DNA of 64,000 bases from Callorhinus ursinus (taxonomy: Eukaryota; Chordata; Mammalia; Carnivora; Otariidae): the NCBI RefSeq assembly GCF_003265705.1, contig NW_020312788.1, positions 7,666,695 through 7,730,694 of the forward strand, given 5' to 3'. Below the pieces are notes generated by a model. It saw only the letters and a program-made list of their open reading frames with translations. It was not told the origin of the DNA and ran no database searches. The translations under genes were made by a program, and so were the position numbers. Below, piece after piece: positions 46,180 through 58,462 of the stretch (the first letter of the stretch is position 1; each line of letters opens with the position of its first letter).

Positions 46180-48229
46180 CAGAAAACAATAGTGTACTCT
46201 TAGGTTCTTGTAATAGACTTTTCCTTAACAAAGGTCTGCTTCAAAGGAAACTACCAGAGCCTCATCTGACCTGGGGGTGGAGGAGCAATAAGCTAACTCT
46301 AGCCCCACTCTGGTCTTCCTGTCTCAAGTAAGTGGAGAAATAAAAAGTCTAAGCATCTCTTCTGAAGGTCATAATTCAGGGATTTTGCCCCTCCCCTCCC
46401 TGAAAATGGAGATTCAATCACAGGATTATAATTATAGAATGTTTCCTCTCCCTAATATCTCACACGTATCATCAGGGCTCTTGTATATTTGCAGTGCATT
46501 ACATCTAAGAGAGATGTAAGACATGCACTCTCCTTAAGGAGTTTCTAGGGAAATCAAACACAGCAGAGTAAACAAAAATTGAGGACACCAGAGGAAACTG
46601 AAACCTCTGACATGATGACAGCAAATGTTAAGCACAGCCTAACTCTTAGCCAGGTAAAACATAGACCACTCACTAAAAGCCTATTTGCTTCAGTTACTAT
46701 TATCCAATATATCATTTCTACCATTCAACAAAAAAAGTACAAGGCATGCTGACAGGCAAGGAAAGCACAGTCTGAGGAAACAAAGCAAACAGCAGAACCG
46801 CACTCAGATGTGGCAGAGATTTTGGAATTATCAGAACAAGAATTTAAAACAACTATGATTAGTATGCTAAGGGCTGTAATAGGAAAAAAAAATGGACAAC
46901 ATGCAAGAACACATAGGTAATGTAAGAAGAGAGATGGAAACTCTAAGAAAGAATAAAAAGGGAATTTTAGAAATAAAAAACACTAACAGAAATGGAGAAT
47001 ACTTTTGACCAGCTAAGCAATAGGCTGGACATGGCAAAGACAGAATCAGTAAAGTTGAAGATATGTCAATAAACACTTCTCAAACTGAATGCAAACAGAA
47101 AAATATTTTAAATACAAAGAAATAAAATATCCAAGAAAATTGAGGTTATTACAAAAGAGTAACATGAATGGGAATACCAGAAGGAGAAGAAAGAAGGAAA
47201 AGAACAAGAGAAATATTTGATGTAATAATGGCTGAAAATTTTCCAAAACTAATGACAGACACCAAAACACAGATCCAAGTACTCAGAGAATCCCAAGCAA
47301 GATAACAACAGAAAAATGTACTGTAAACCTAGGCATATAATACCCAAACTGCAGAAAACAAAATACAAAGAGAAAATTTTGAAAGAAGGTAGGGTGGGAG
47401 AAACCCTACCTGTAGAAGAAGAGGGATATGAATTACTTTGAACTTCTCTTCAGAAAATATGCAAGCAAGGAGAGGGTACAGTGAAATATTTAAAGACCTA
47501 AAAGAAAAGAAAAAAACTCTCACCTATCTAGAATTCTGTATCCAGTGAAATTAGTTTTTCAAAACTGAAGGAGAAATACTGTCTCACACAAACAAAAGCT
47601 AGGAATTTGTCGTTGGTAGACCTGCCTTGCAGATAATGTTAAAAGAAGTTCTTTGACGATATAGGTCAGAGAATCAGATTTACATAAAGAAAAGAAAAGT
47701 ATTAGAGAAGGATTAAGTGAAGATAAATGTTTTTATTCTTAATTGATCTAAAAGATAACTTTTCAAAATAATAGTAACAATGCATTGAGTAATTATATTT
47801 ATGAATAAACAAAATAAATGACAGCGATGTTAAAGAAGATGGAATGGAGGAATTGGGAATACTCGTTTATACTCTGCACTACCAATGAAGTGGTATAGTG
47901 TTATTTGAAAGTGGATTTAGATTAGTTGTAAAAGTATACTACAAACCCCAGGGCAGCCACTAAAAAGTGAATAAGAAAGTATAATGTCAAAATTTGTGGG
48001 ATGCAGCAAAAACAGTGCTTAGAGGGAATTTAAAACTCAAATGCATATATTAGAAATGAAATAAGACCTAAAGTTCATAATCTAAATTACTGCCTTAAGA
48101 AACTAGAGAAAGAAGACCAGTGTAAACCTAAAGCCTGAAACGAGAAGAAATAATAAAAATTAAGGCATATATCAACGGACTAGAAAACAGGAATATGATA
48201 AAAAAAATTAATGAAACCAAAAGCTTTTT
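46180..48229 (+). mobile_element. Old L1, 5'UTR, ORF1 and start of ORF2
   Basis: 5'UTR-like text (GAAACCTCTGACATGATGACAGC) is followed by ORF1 text: GTCTGAGGAAACAAAGCAAAC, GGAATTATCAGAACAAGAATTTAAAACAACTATGATTAGTATGC, GGGAATACCAGAAGGAGAAG and AAATATTTGATGTAATAATGGCTG. ORF2 text (GATGCAGCAAAAACAGTGCTTAGAGGG) runs up to the young L1 tail at 48.23 kb. No frame is intact. Confidence 0.82.
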
Positions 48230-48560
48230 CTTTTTTTTATGTTATGTTAATCACCATACATTACATCATTAGTTTTTGACGTAGTGTTCCATGATTCATT
48301 GTTTGCATATAACACCCAGTGCTCCATGCAGTACGTGCCCTCCTTAATACCCATCGCCGGGCTGACCCATCCCCCCACCCCCCTCCCCTCTAGAACCCTC
48401 AGTTTGTTTCTCAGAGTCCATAGTCTCTCATAGTTCATCTCCCCCCTTTGATTCCCCCCTTCATTTTTCCCTTCCTACTATCTTCTTCTTTTTTTTAACA
48501 TATAATGTATTATTTGTTTCAGAGGTACAGGTCTGTGATTCAACAGTCTTACACAATTTC
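48230..48560 (-). mobile_element. 5'-truncated carnivore L1 3' end inserted in an old L1
   Basis: The text from GTTATGTTAATCACCATACATTACATCATT through AACCCTCAGTTTGTTTCTCAGAGTCC to GTACAGGTCTGTGATTCAACAGTC is the reverse of the young L1 3'UTR. The host L1 text AATGAAACCAAAAGC... resumes as AATACAATTAATAAATCTC... after it. A weak duplication around TTTCTTTT is possible. Confidence 0.92.
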
Positions 48561-49120
48561 TTTTAAGAGAACAATACAATTAATAAATCTCTATCCAGGC
48601 TAACCAAGAAAGGAAGAGAGAAAATAAATTACTAATATAAGAAATGTAGGAGGATCCATCACTACTGATTCCACAGATATTAAAGTATAATAAAGAAATA
48701 TAATGGACAATTCCATGCCCACAAATTTGATAACTTAGATGAAATGAGCCAATTCTTTGGCAGCCAAAATTGACCAGAACTCACACAAAGAGGTAGACCA
48801 TCTGAACAGGCTCATATTATTTAAAGAATCTGAATTGAAACCCAATAATCTTACCAAAAAAAAATAGTATAAGACCCAGGTGGTGTCATTGGTGAATTCT
48901 ACCAAACATTTAAGAAATGATACCAATTATTGTATCAAAAAATTAAAACAGAGGGAGCATTCCTGACTTATTCTATGAGGCTAGCATTATGCTAATACCA
49001 AAACTAGACAAAGACATTGCAAGAAACTACAAACCAATATCTCTCATAAATATAGATATAAAAATTCTTAATAAAATAGCAAATCCAATCCAATAATGTA
49101 TAAAAAGAAATATATAGGAT
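48561..49120 (+). mobile_element. Old L1 ORF2, middle part
   Basis: CTATCCAGGCTAACCAAGAAAGG, ACAAATTTGATAACTTAGATGAAATGAGCC, ATTGGTGAATTCTACCAAACATTT and TATTCTATGAGGCTAGCATTATGC are ORF2 RT-region text of the same old L1. Confidence 0.85.
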
Positions 49121-49550
49121 CACCAGGATGGGGCTTCTGTTTTCCCCCATTTTGCTCCCACAATTAATACATGTTCTTTTTAGAAAAGTTAGAAAATATT
49201 CATAAGTAAAAGCATTTTAATTACACATATCACCATTTAAAAATAGCCACTGTTAATATTTTATGGATATAATTCCTGTCTTTTTCTTGTGGAAATTTAT
49301 AAATGTTTATTTTATGAAACTGGATCATACCATGTATTTTACAACTTACTTTAAACTAACACTATCTCATGAATATACTTGCAAGTCAAATGTAGACCTT
49401 GATCATTTTAATGAATATATAATATTCCATCATATGGATGAAATAATGTACTTAGCTATCTGTTAAGGCCAGACATTTAGATTATTTATTATTATCTGTT
49501 TTTAAATAAACAATGAAATGCATTCTCATATTTTTTTTAAAAAAAGGAAT
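49121..49550. mobile_element. Unclassified insertion within the old L1
   Basis: About 430 bp interrupts ORF2 between AAGAAATATATAGGA and GAATTATACACCACG. It contains AATGAATATATAATATTCCATCATATGGATG and ends in an A-rich run, so it resembles an old retroposon. I cannot name the family with confidence. Confidence 0.45.
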
Positions 49551-51019
49551 TATACACCACGCCTAAATAGGATTTATCCCAAATACTCATCTGGTTCAAC
49601 ATTCAAAAATCAGTCAGTGTAATTCATCAAGTCAACAAGCTAGAAATGAAAAATCACAGGATCACGTTAATAGATGCAGAAAAAATATTTGAGAAAATCC
49701 AACACCCATTTTGATGAAACTCTCAGGAAATTAGGAATAAAGAAGAATGTTATCAACTTGGTAAAAAAACACTATAAAACACATTAATGGTGAGAATCTT
49801 CCTTCCCTATATCAGAGCTACGAAAAATTGAAGTTGGGAATTAGAAACACAATATTATTTACATTAACACCTTCCCCCCCAAAAAGAAAGAAATACTTTG
49901 AATAAATTTAACAAAATACATAGAAAAGCTATATGAGGAAAGCTACAAACTCTGATTAAATAAATCAAAGAACTAAATTGAGAAATATTCCATGTTCATG
50001 GATAGGAAAATTCAACATTGTTAAAATGTCCCAGTTCTTTCCAACTTGATCTATAGACTGAATTCAATCAATCCCAATCAAAAGTTATTTTGTGGATATC
50101 AGCAAGGTGACTCTAAAATGCATAAGAGAAGTCAAAAGGGGCCAAATAGCCAACACAACACTGAAGAATAACAGAGTCGGAGGACTGACATAAGCTGACT
50201 CCAAGACTTATTATAAAGCTATAATAGCTAAGACAGTATGGTATTGGCAAAAGAACAGACAGATGGGTCAATGGAACGTAATAGAGGACTGAGAAATAAA
50301 CCCACACAAATATCGTCAGCCGTTGTTTGACAAAGAAGTGTCAAAAAACAAAATGGACCAAAGATACTTTTTCAACATATGGAGTTGGGACAGTTGGACA
50401 TCTACATGTAAAGAAAGGAAATGAATCTAGACACAAATTTTATATCATTTACAAAAATTAACCCCAAATGGATCACATGACTAAATTTCAAATAAAAAAC
50501 TAAAACTACTAGATGATAACACAGAAAATCTAGATGACCTTGGGTATGATGGTGACTTTTTAAATACAACACTAAAGCTGTGATCTATGAAAGAAATAAC
50601 TGATAAGATATAGTTCATTAAAATTAAAAACTTCTGCTGTGTAAGAGAATGAGAAGACATGCCACAGACTGGGAGAAAATATTTACAAAAGACACATCAA
50701 ATAAAGTACTGTTATTCAGAACGTATAAAACTCAACAATAAGAAACAAAAACTCAATTTAAAAAATGGGCCAAAGACCTGAACAGACATCTCACTGAAGA
50801 AACTAAACAGATGGCAAATAAGTCTATAAAAAGGTGCTCAGTGTCATATGCCACTAGGGAACTGCAAATTAAAACAACAAGGAAGGACATGGTTAGGAGC
50901 TATGAACAGTTAAAGCACAGATTTTTAGCTTTGTGAAACTATTCAGTATTATACCAAAATGTAGGATATATGACATTATCCATTTGGCAAAACCCATGGA
51001 ACTGTGTAACACAAAAAAT
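49551..51019 (+). mobile_element. Old L1 ORF2, last part, and 3'UTR
   Basis: TTAATAGATGCAGAAAAAATATTTGAGAAAATCC, TTCATGGATAGGAAAATTCAACATTG, GCTATAATAGCTAAGACAGTATGGTATTGGCA, AGGTGCTCAGTGTCATATG and ACATTATCCATTTGGCAAAACCCATGGAACTG follow the L1 order to the 3'UTR. A SINE then interrupts it at 51033, and AATCCTAATGTAAA resumes after it. Confidence 0.87.
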
Positions 51020-51032
51020 AAATCCTAATGTA

Positions 51033-51224
51033 GGGGTGCCTGGGTGGTCTTTGGCTCAGGTCATGATCTCAGGGTCCTGGGATTGAGCCCCATGTTGGGC
51101 TCCCTGCTCAGCCAGGGATCTGCTTCTCTCTCTCCCTCTGCCCCTCTCTCACCTCCCAGCCCCCCTTTTGCACTCTCTTGCTCTCTCTCTCTCTCTGTCT
51201 CAAATAAATAAAATCTTTCTAAAA
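51033..51224 (+). mobile_element. CAN-SINE lacking the A-box region
   Basis: The head GGGGTGCCTGGGTGG joins directly to TCTTTGGCTCAGG. The 20-bp CTCAGTCAGTTAAGCGTCTG stretch seen in related copies is missing, which removes most of the pol III A box. A perfect 13-bp duplication, AAATCCTAATGTA, lies at 51020-51032 and 51225-51237. Confidence 0.95.
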
Positions 51225-51239
51225 AAATCCTAATGTAAA

Positions 51240-52010
51240 AAAGTCCATAACTTTAGTGAATGAAAGAAAACAAAAAAAATGAAAGAAAAATAACCTGATC
51301 CTTTGAGTCATATCTCATCTGACTTATGAACTTTTACATGTCCTTCTAACAACCAATTTTCTAGCACATGGCTCACAGATGTCTTCTACCCCAAGTTCTG
51401 CTTGTATCCTTTGGAACAGAAAATGTTATTCAATTATATGACTTCTCAGTTCCTGGAGCTTCTCATCTTTAGTGTTATTTCACACACCTAAGCCTATGGG
51501 TACACCTTGGCCATGCCATTACCTGAAAATCAAAGTTATCTCTTTTGAAAGGATTAATTCAAGTATTCCTCTCTCTCACCAAAACTTCCCTCTTTGCTCT
51601 CTTATTTCGTTTCTTCTGTTACACCACAGTTTGATCGTCAGGTCTTTATATCTTCTACGCTGTCTCTACTTACATTCTTCTGTCTTCACTCCCTTCCTTA
51701 GCCAGATAAGTTGACCATTTTAACTATTCCTTGGCCATATCTTTATGGCCTATAGTTTTTTTAGTCATATCTGCTTCACAAAACCCAAATTCCAGACCAA
51801 CCTATCTCAAATGTCTAACAATGACCCCTAACTACATCTCACTTACCGTCAGGTTGCTATCTACTTCTGGAGATAATCATACACATACACAAAATTGCCA
51901 TATTTCTTGGTCTCTAACTGCAACATAAGCCCAAGCATGGCCCAGCAATCATTTTATTTCTTGTAATATCTGGTGCTGCATCGTTTCCTTGTTTTTAGCA
52001 TTCACACTAG
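51240..52010. other. No recognised gene or repeat
   Basis: A pyrimidine-rich stretch (51470-51930) with short open frames. It may be an old repeat, but I do not recognise one. Confidence 0.35.
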
Positions 52011-52014
52011 AATG

Positions 52015-52125
52015 TTCCTAGAGTTAGACCTCTGTTCAAATCTCAGCTCCAAGAGTTAGTATATGACCTGGAGTAGGTAATTTAAGTTTTCTGAATGAAT
52101 TTTATTTTCTATTTGATGAGAATGG
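52015..52125 (+). repeat. MIR SINE fragment
   Basis: AGAGTTAGACCTCTGTTCAAATCTCAGCTCC and TATGACCTGGAGTAGGTAATTTAAGTTTTCTGAATG follow the MIR head and core. Confidence 0.65.
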
Positions 52126-52164
52126 TAAGAATGAAAAATCACAAACTACTGATAAGCTCAATAT

Positions 52165-52680
52165 GGATAATCTTTAAGCATTTTGCTAAGAGAAAAGAGC
52201 CAGATGCACAAGACTACATAATGTGTAATTCCATTTATATGAAGTTTAAGAATAAAACTAAATTGGTGAAATCAAAAGAGCAGTTCCCTTTGTGGATGGA
52301 GTTTCACTAGAAATGGGCATGAAAAAGCTTACCGGGCTGTACTTCAATTGGTGTGGTGGTTATATGGGCATATACATTTGTCATAAATCCTCAAACGTTA
52401 CTCCTAAAATTGATTTTTATTTTTTTTATTTTTTTTAAGATTTTATTTATTTATTTAACAGAGAGAGACAGAGTGAAAGAGGGAACACAAGCAGGGGGGA
52501 GTGGGAGAGGGAGAAGTGGGCTTCCCCTCAGAGCAAGGAGCCCGATGCAGGGCTCGATCCCAGGACCCTGAGATCATGACCCGAGCTGAAGGCAGACGCT
52601 TAACGACTGAGCCACCCAGGCGCCACCTAAAATTGATTTTTAAATTTACATGAAAATTATACTTCCAGTTCTTTTAAAAA
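52165..52680 (+). mobile_element. Old L1 3'UTR, split by a SINE
   Basis: AGATGCACAAGACTACATAATGTGTAATTCCATTTATATGAAG, GGTGGTTATATGGGCATATACATTTGTC and CTGTACTTCAA are L1 3'UTR text. The SINE at 52420-52625 lies inside, and the element ends near AATTATACTTCC. Confidence 0.7.
52420..52625 (-). mobile_element. Young CAN-SINE
   Basis: A plus-strand T/AAGATTTTATTTATTTATTTAAC tail and a CTGAGCCACCCAGGCGCCA head. A perfect 17-bp duplication, CCTAAAATTGATTTTTA, lies at 52403-52419 and 52626-52642. Confidence 0.97.
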
Positions 52681-52907
52681 AGTATTTATCGCACATAAAT
52701 CCTTGACTAGCATGCTATCACCAATCTTGTCGTGTGATTGCCCCATCCAATCAACAACTTCTGGAAATCACTCTATTCTCTTTATCCACACTGCCTCCTC
52801 ATATATTCAAGCTATCATTTCTCTCATATGGTTTACTGAAATATTTTCTAATTAAGATCATTATCTGTAATTTACTAGAACTGCTTTTTAAAAATGCAAA
52901 ACTGATT

Positions 52908-53119
52908 GGGGCACTTGGGTGGCGCAGTCCGTTAAGTGTCTGACTCTTGGCTCTGGTCCTGATCTCAGGGTTGTGGGATCAAGCCCCGTGTTGAGCTCTG
53001 CACTCAGCATGGAATCTGCTTAGGACTCTCTCACCTTCTTCCTCTGCCCCTCCCCACCTCAAGCCCCACACTCTCACACTCTCTCCCTCTCAAATAAATA
53101 AAAAGATCTTTTAAAAAAT
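52908..53119 (+). mobile_element. CAN-SINE, older type
   Basis: GGGCACTTGGGTGGCGCAGTCCGTTAAGTGTCTGACTCTTGGC and CACTCAGCATGGAATCTGCTTAGG mark an older subtype. Imperfect duplications (AAAAATGCAAAAC / AAAAATGCCAAAC) flank it. Confidence 0.93.
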
Positions 53120-53134
53120 AAAAATGCCAAACAT

Positions 53135-53697
53135 CACATCGCATTATTACTTAAAATCTTCTAGTGGCTGTCAATGAACCTTTAGATAAATCTCAAATTC
53201 CTTTCAGTAACTTCATGGGTCTTTATGACCTAGACCCAAGGCACCACTTGTCTTGTATTTCACAATTTACTTACTAGAATATTTTGTCCCAGACATTACA
53301 AATGTTTTAGTTTAATGTCAACCCCTTCTCTTGATTCTAGGTCTTCATAGATAATTTTCCTATGATGTGAAGCAATTCTAATATCCTCTAATATTCTCTT
53401 ATTTTATTCTTATTCAATTGTCTGCTTTGTTCAACCTTTTGTTCTACAAGCTAGCCCAGCCACATATTCTGTTAAGGGCATAAATGTTACCATAATATTC
53501 CACTCCTCTTCCACTATATTTAATTACTTGTTTATTTTTCTATATTTCTTTCTAGACTGTAAACATGTGATCTGAAGGATCATATGTGTCTCATTTACAG
53601 TAATATCCACAACATCTGCAACAATCCATACTAGGGTCTCAATAAATATATGATTATTACTAAGTCAATGAATAATAGAATGAATAAATGAATGATA
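53135..53697 (+). repeat. LINE2 (L2) 3' region
   Basis: CATTATTACTTAAAATCTTCTAGTGGC, CTAGACTGTAAACATGTGATC and GGGTCTCAATAAATATATGATTATT, followed by AATGAATAA-type repeats, give the L2 3' end. A SINE follows directly. Confidence 0.7.
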
Positions 53698-53898
53698 GGG
53701 GCACCTGGGTGGCTCTGTCTTTAAGCATGTGCCTTCAGCTCAGGTCATGATCCCAGGGTCCTGGGATCGAGTTCCGCATCAGGCTCCCTGCTTGGTAGGA
53801 AGCTTGCTTCTCCCTCTCCCACTCCCCTTGCTTGTGTTCCCTCTCTCGCTGTCTCTTTCTCTGTCAAATGAATAAATAAAATCTTTAAAAAAAAAAGA
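53698..53898 (+). mobile_element. CAN-SINE
   Basis: GGGGCACCTGGGTGGCTCTGTC, GCCTTCAGCTCAGG and a CT-rich body are present with an AAATAAAATCTTTAAAAAA tail. A short deletion follows the A box (TCTGTCTTTAAGC instead of TCAGTCGGTTAAGC). Confidence 0.94.
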
Positions 53899-55590
53899 AA
53901 GTTAAATGAAATAAAGAATGAGTGAATACTATATCCCTGAACTTTTTTTTTTAAAGGACATCTATAAAACAACCATTTAAAGAACAGTTGGATAACATTC
54001 ACAAACCTGGAGTCCAGAGTCTCATCCATAAAAGTCTCACAGCTGATGAAATTTGTCCCCTTTTTGTCAGTTGTTTTTAAAAACCTCTGACCAACACAAG
54101 GCAAGAGAGTCTTATAACAATTTCTACTAATGATTTCTGGCATATTAAGCAAATATATCATGAGAAAGCTAAGACTAGTTCTGTCCCTGTATAAGTAGGG
54201 CATAGATACTCCTGTAACAACAGCTGCTCAGTAGTTAAAAATAAAAATAAACAGTTTATAAGTCAACTTCCCAAGGGGAAACTCAGAGGAAGCAACATAG
54301 TTAAATTAAGATCTTTTTACAAACCATGTCAATTTCTAATTAAAGCAAAATCCCCAGTAGAAAATTTGGGATGCAATTCATGGCACCTTTCAGGTAACAC
54401 AAGAAAGCACAACTATGTAAATTATTTCTTGTAATTTTATTGTCATGTTATGCTCTCTCTTTATTGGTTAAACCCTGTCTTTTCTGAGTTGAAGCCTGGT
54501 GAACCCATCAGATGTAAAAACATTTGAGTGATAAATAACTTTTTAAATAATTAAATCATTATTTTTTCAATCTAAAACATTTTTAGTTTATTTTTAGTTC
54601 ATTTTCTTTAGTTATAGGTTATAATGCAATTAGTCAGCATTTGCCAAGTGGTTATTTTATGTCGGGCAATGTTCAGTTACTGATTTACTGACAGGTTTTG
54701 TTTCACCTTATTGAACAATTACTGAAAACTTTCACCTTATTATGAAAATGAGTGGTGAAGATATGTCTGTAACATATTATTGGGAAATATAACATTATTA
54801 AAAATCTTCCTGAGTTATATTTTGGTTACTTAAAATTATAGATACACTGTGTATATGTGTGTGTACATGTAAAAGAGCCTAAGCAGATTCCCCGCCAAAA
54901 TGTTGGCAATGATTTTGTCTGTGTGGTGGGATTTGGGGTGATTCTTACTTAAAAAAAATTATTTGCAGTGTTTTAAAAAGGCATCTTATAATGAGCACAT
55001 GTTATTTCAATTATCAGCAAGCACCTCTGTGCCCTTATACACGTTTACTTTGAAGAGATTAAGATTAGACTTTTTGTCATATTTAAAATTTTCCTTCTAT
55101 TTTCATGTCTGTAAAGAGAAGCCTCTTATTTCAAGCTTTAGAGATTCAGAGTTTTTGTTGCTGTTTGTGTTTTTTCCTGTATTTCTTATGTCTGAACTAT
55201 AATATAATATTCTGCCAGAATTAGAGGGGGTAGGAATGGCTCATTGAACAATAAATGAATAATTTTAAATGGAATAAATTGTAATTGTGTCTTGACTCTT
55301 TTCTCTTCTTAGTATATAGATAAACAAATTAGGTTAGGTTTAAAATATATTGAATTAAGACCACCACAAACTAAGAATATAATCAATAATCACATTTCTT
55401 TGCTCTTAAAAATTGGAATGCACTTAAGAAATTTTTTAAAAAGAATAATTACACACCAAATACACCAAAAACTGAGTATTTTCAGGACAATTTCCCAGTG
55501 TTCAGGCAGACAATATAAAATCATTCCATCCAAAGTTTACTCAACAATTATGAAGCTGCAACTTGAGACCACAGCTTGCAGCTAACGTTT
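53899..55590. other. No recognised gene or repeat
   Basis: AT-rich single-copy-looking sequence. Only short frames occur. Confidence 0.4.
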
Positions 55591-55682
55591 TCTAGTAGGC
55601 GCAACAAAATCTGTGAACTTCAAAATCAGACATTCTACTAGAGCTATCTAGAGATTTTCTTATTGCTTATATTTGCACCTAA

Positions 55683-56167
55683 AATTCTGTAGGTTTTAAG
55701 CTCCTACTTCTCCAGCCTTTGGGGCAATTTTTAGAAATTATTTTGAGAAAATATTTGGATCTTATTCCTACAGTCTGTCTTCCCACATGAGTACCAGGGC
55801 ACCATGCCTTCAAAAATGCAATGTTGACACAGTTACTTAATGAAATGTTATCTAAAGCAAGAGGAGTCTCTGTCCAACCATTTAAATATTTCTGCCCTTT
55901 AGACATTGACCAGAGCACTTCATCCTTAATTGACTCTTCCAATTTTTGTCAAATAATTGAGACAAGTGTTTCTTGGGGGAGAACGTCCAAAAAATATCCT
56001 ATTTCTACTATCAGTAAATAACTGTGCTCACTTTCTCATGAAAAGGCCTCTTCTATAAACAAATCACTTGAAGATAATTCCCTACTTCAGATGGGGAACC
56101 TTACTGAATATGATCTAGTGAAGAACATGTCTCAGTTCCAGATGACTAGAGGAAGTAAAAAACTTTA
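55683..56167 (+). pseudogene. Possible coding remnant, gene unknown
   Basis: One plus-strand frame from 55683 to the TAA at 56165-56167 contains only two internal stops (TGA at 55788-55790 and TAA at 56019-56021) in about 160 codons, although the DNA is AT rich and stops should be frequent. The three open stretches have ordinary protein-like composition, for example LLQPLGQFLEIILRKYLDLI, ARGVSVQPFKYFCPLDIDQ and EDNSLLQMGNLTEYDLVKNM. There is no known domain that I can see, no clear poly(A) tail and no duplication. It could be a decayed exon, a processed pseudogene piece, or a chance open region. An 87-codon minus-strand frame overlaps it. Confidence 0.35.
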
Positions 56168-56169
56168 AA

Positions 56170-56980
56170 TCCATTATGGCTATTTTCTTGATTCTTTGAG
56201 ACCTGGTTCTACTCCTCAACCTTGAGTTTTGAATTAGCAACTGGTGCTAAAGACAAAGAGGTACTGTGTCTCATCTTTTATCCATATTTAGTATATCTTA
56301 TCTTAAAGTTAAAGATGGTCTAAGAGAATATCTTGTTTACAACCAAGGGTGAGAAATGGGGAGAGGTGTTGGTGAGGCACTATTCACATTCTTTATAGCA
56401 TCCAGTGAGTAGGCCCACTCTTATTGAAGATTTTGAATTTACTTATTTTAACATTGACAATTGATTATTTCATAAAATTTGTACAAAATATTGGGTTCTA
56501 GACAATTGTGATAGATATTTTCTTATTTCAACCTTTATCCTTTGGACCAACACAAGGAGATTCTTCAGAAATCTTTACTGACAGTAAGAAAATTTTTCCT
56601 TGACTTTTATCAATGATCAACTGAATAAATTTAAAAAAAAACCCTGTTCTTTTCAATCATATGTAAATATTTGATACACTTTAAATAAATTGTTATTCTT
56701 CCTAAAAAGAATAAGATAAGGAGGAATGATAAATTACTTTTACAATTTAGGGTAAGAAAATATGTCTTCTTGACAATCTTTCTCCAAATTGCTCTAAGGA
56801 CTACACTGTGCATTCTTTACTAATGATACTTTATTATGGATTAATATTTAATCATTACATATATAATTTAAGAGCCTTTTTACAATATAATTACATCCAT
56901 ATCTTTCCTATTCTTTGTGCTACTTTGTCATGTTTTAACACATATGTTTTAAACACTGCATATATTATTATTATTTGTAA
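56170..56980. other. No recognised gene or repeat
   Basis: AT-rich single-copy-looking sequence. Confidence 0.4.
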
Positions 56981-56997
56981 TTAAATAACCTATTTTT

Positions 56998-57183
56998 TTT
57001 TTTTTTTTTTTAGAGAGAGAGTTGTCAGGGGGGAGAGGGGCAGAGGGAGAGAGAGAATCTTAAGCAGGCTTTATGCCCAGCATGGAGCCTGATGCAGGGC
57101 TCGATCTTACAACCCTGAGATCATGACCTGAGCCAAAATCAAGAGTCAGATGCTTAGATGACTGAGCCATCTAGGCGCCCCTA
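56998..57183 (-). mobile_element. CAN-SINE
   Basis: A T-run and TAGAGAGAGAG begin it and ACTGAGCCATCTAGGCGCCCC ends it. One-mismatch duplications (AAATAACCTATTTTT at 56983-56997 and AAATAATCTATTTTT at 57184-57198) flank it. Confidence 0.93.
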
Positions 57184-57449
57184 AAATAATCTATTTTTAA
57201 TGAATTTAAGAAAAGATATACAAATATCCTTTGGTGTTTATCTACAGGTTTACCAATTCTAATGTTCACCATTTCTTCCTATATATAAAAAATTTCCATC
57301 TGGAGTCACTTACTGTAAGTCTGAGAACTTTAATTAGCAATATTTTAGTGTATATCTTCTGTGACAAGTTCTAACAGCTTTTGTTTACATAAAAATGTCT
57401 CCCTTTTTTTTTTTTTTGCCTTAAATTTTTGAAGATATTTTTCCTGGAT

Positions 57450-58009
57450 ATAGCTTTTTTTTTCTTTTCCAATTTTTAGATTTCTTTTTTGATTTCTTTT
57501 GATTTATATTGTTTCTAAAGAGAAATAAGCAGTATTTTTATTGCAGTTCCACTGTATTTAATTTTTCTTTTCCTCTGGCTTCTTTTAGGATTTTTCTCTG
57601 GTTATTAGCAATTTGACTATTATGTGCCTAGGTGCCTTTTCCTCTTCATTTACACTGCTGTGGGTTCACTAATTTTCCTGCATTTAGAGGTTGCTTTTTT
57701 CGGTCTGATTTGAAAATTCTTCAGTTAACATTTCTTCAAATATTTTTTTCCCTACACTTTCCTTCTTCTCTTTCTGGGACTCTAATTACATGTGTGTTTT
57801 ACTGTTCGACACTGTGATATTGGCCATTGAGGTTTTATTCATACTTCTCAATCATCTTTGCCTCTATATTTTAGTTTGGGTAATTTCTGTTGACTCGCTT
57901 TCGTGTTTACTGATCCCTCTTCTCTTTTGTGCAATACGTTGTTAATTACATGCAGTGAATGTTTGATTTCAGATATTGTGTCTTTTCAGTTTTATATTTT
58001 CCATTCATT
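57450..58009 (-). mobile_element. Old L1 ORF1 region
   Basis: On the plus strand, TTTTTCTTTTCCTCTGGCTTC, GCAATTTGACTATTATGTGCCTAGGTGCC, TTCTTCAAATATTTTTTTCCC, CTTTCTGGGACTCTAATTACATG and TTTCTTC-rich text are the reverse of an old L1 ORF1. L1 copy 2 inserted at its right end. Confidence 0.7.
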
Positions 58010-58462
58010 TCTTCTTTTTTTTCTTTTTATTATTATCTTATGTTAATCACCATACATTATATCATTAGTTTTTGATGTAGTGTTCCATGATTCATTGTTT
58101 GCGTATAACACCCAGTGCTCCATGAAGAACATGCTCTCTTTAATACCCGTCACCAGGCTAACCCATCCTCCAACCCCCTCCCCTCTAGAACCCTCAGTTT
58201 GTTTCTCAGAGTCCATTGTCTCTCATGGTTTGTCTCCCCCTCCAATTTCCCCCCTTCATTCTTCCCCTCCCGCTATCTTCTTTTTCTTTTAACATATAAT
58301 GTATTATTTGTTTCAGAGGTACAGATCTGTGATTCAATAGTCTTGCACAATTCACAGCTCTCACCATAGGACATCCCCAATGTCCATCACCCAGCCACCC
58401 CAACCCTACCACCCCCTACCACTCCAGCAACCCTCAGTTTGTTTCCTGAGATTAAGAATTCC

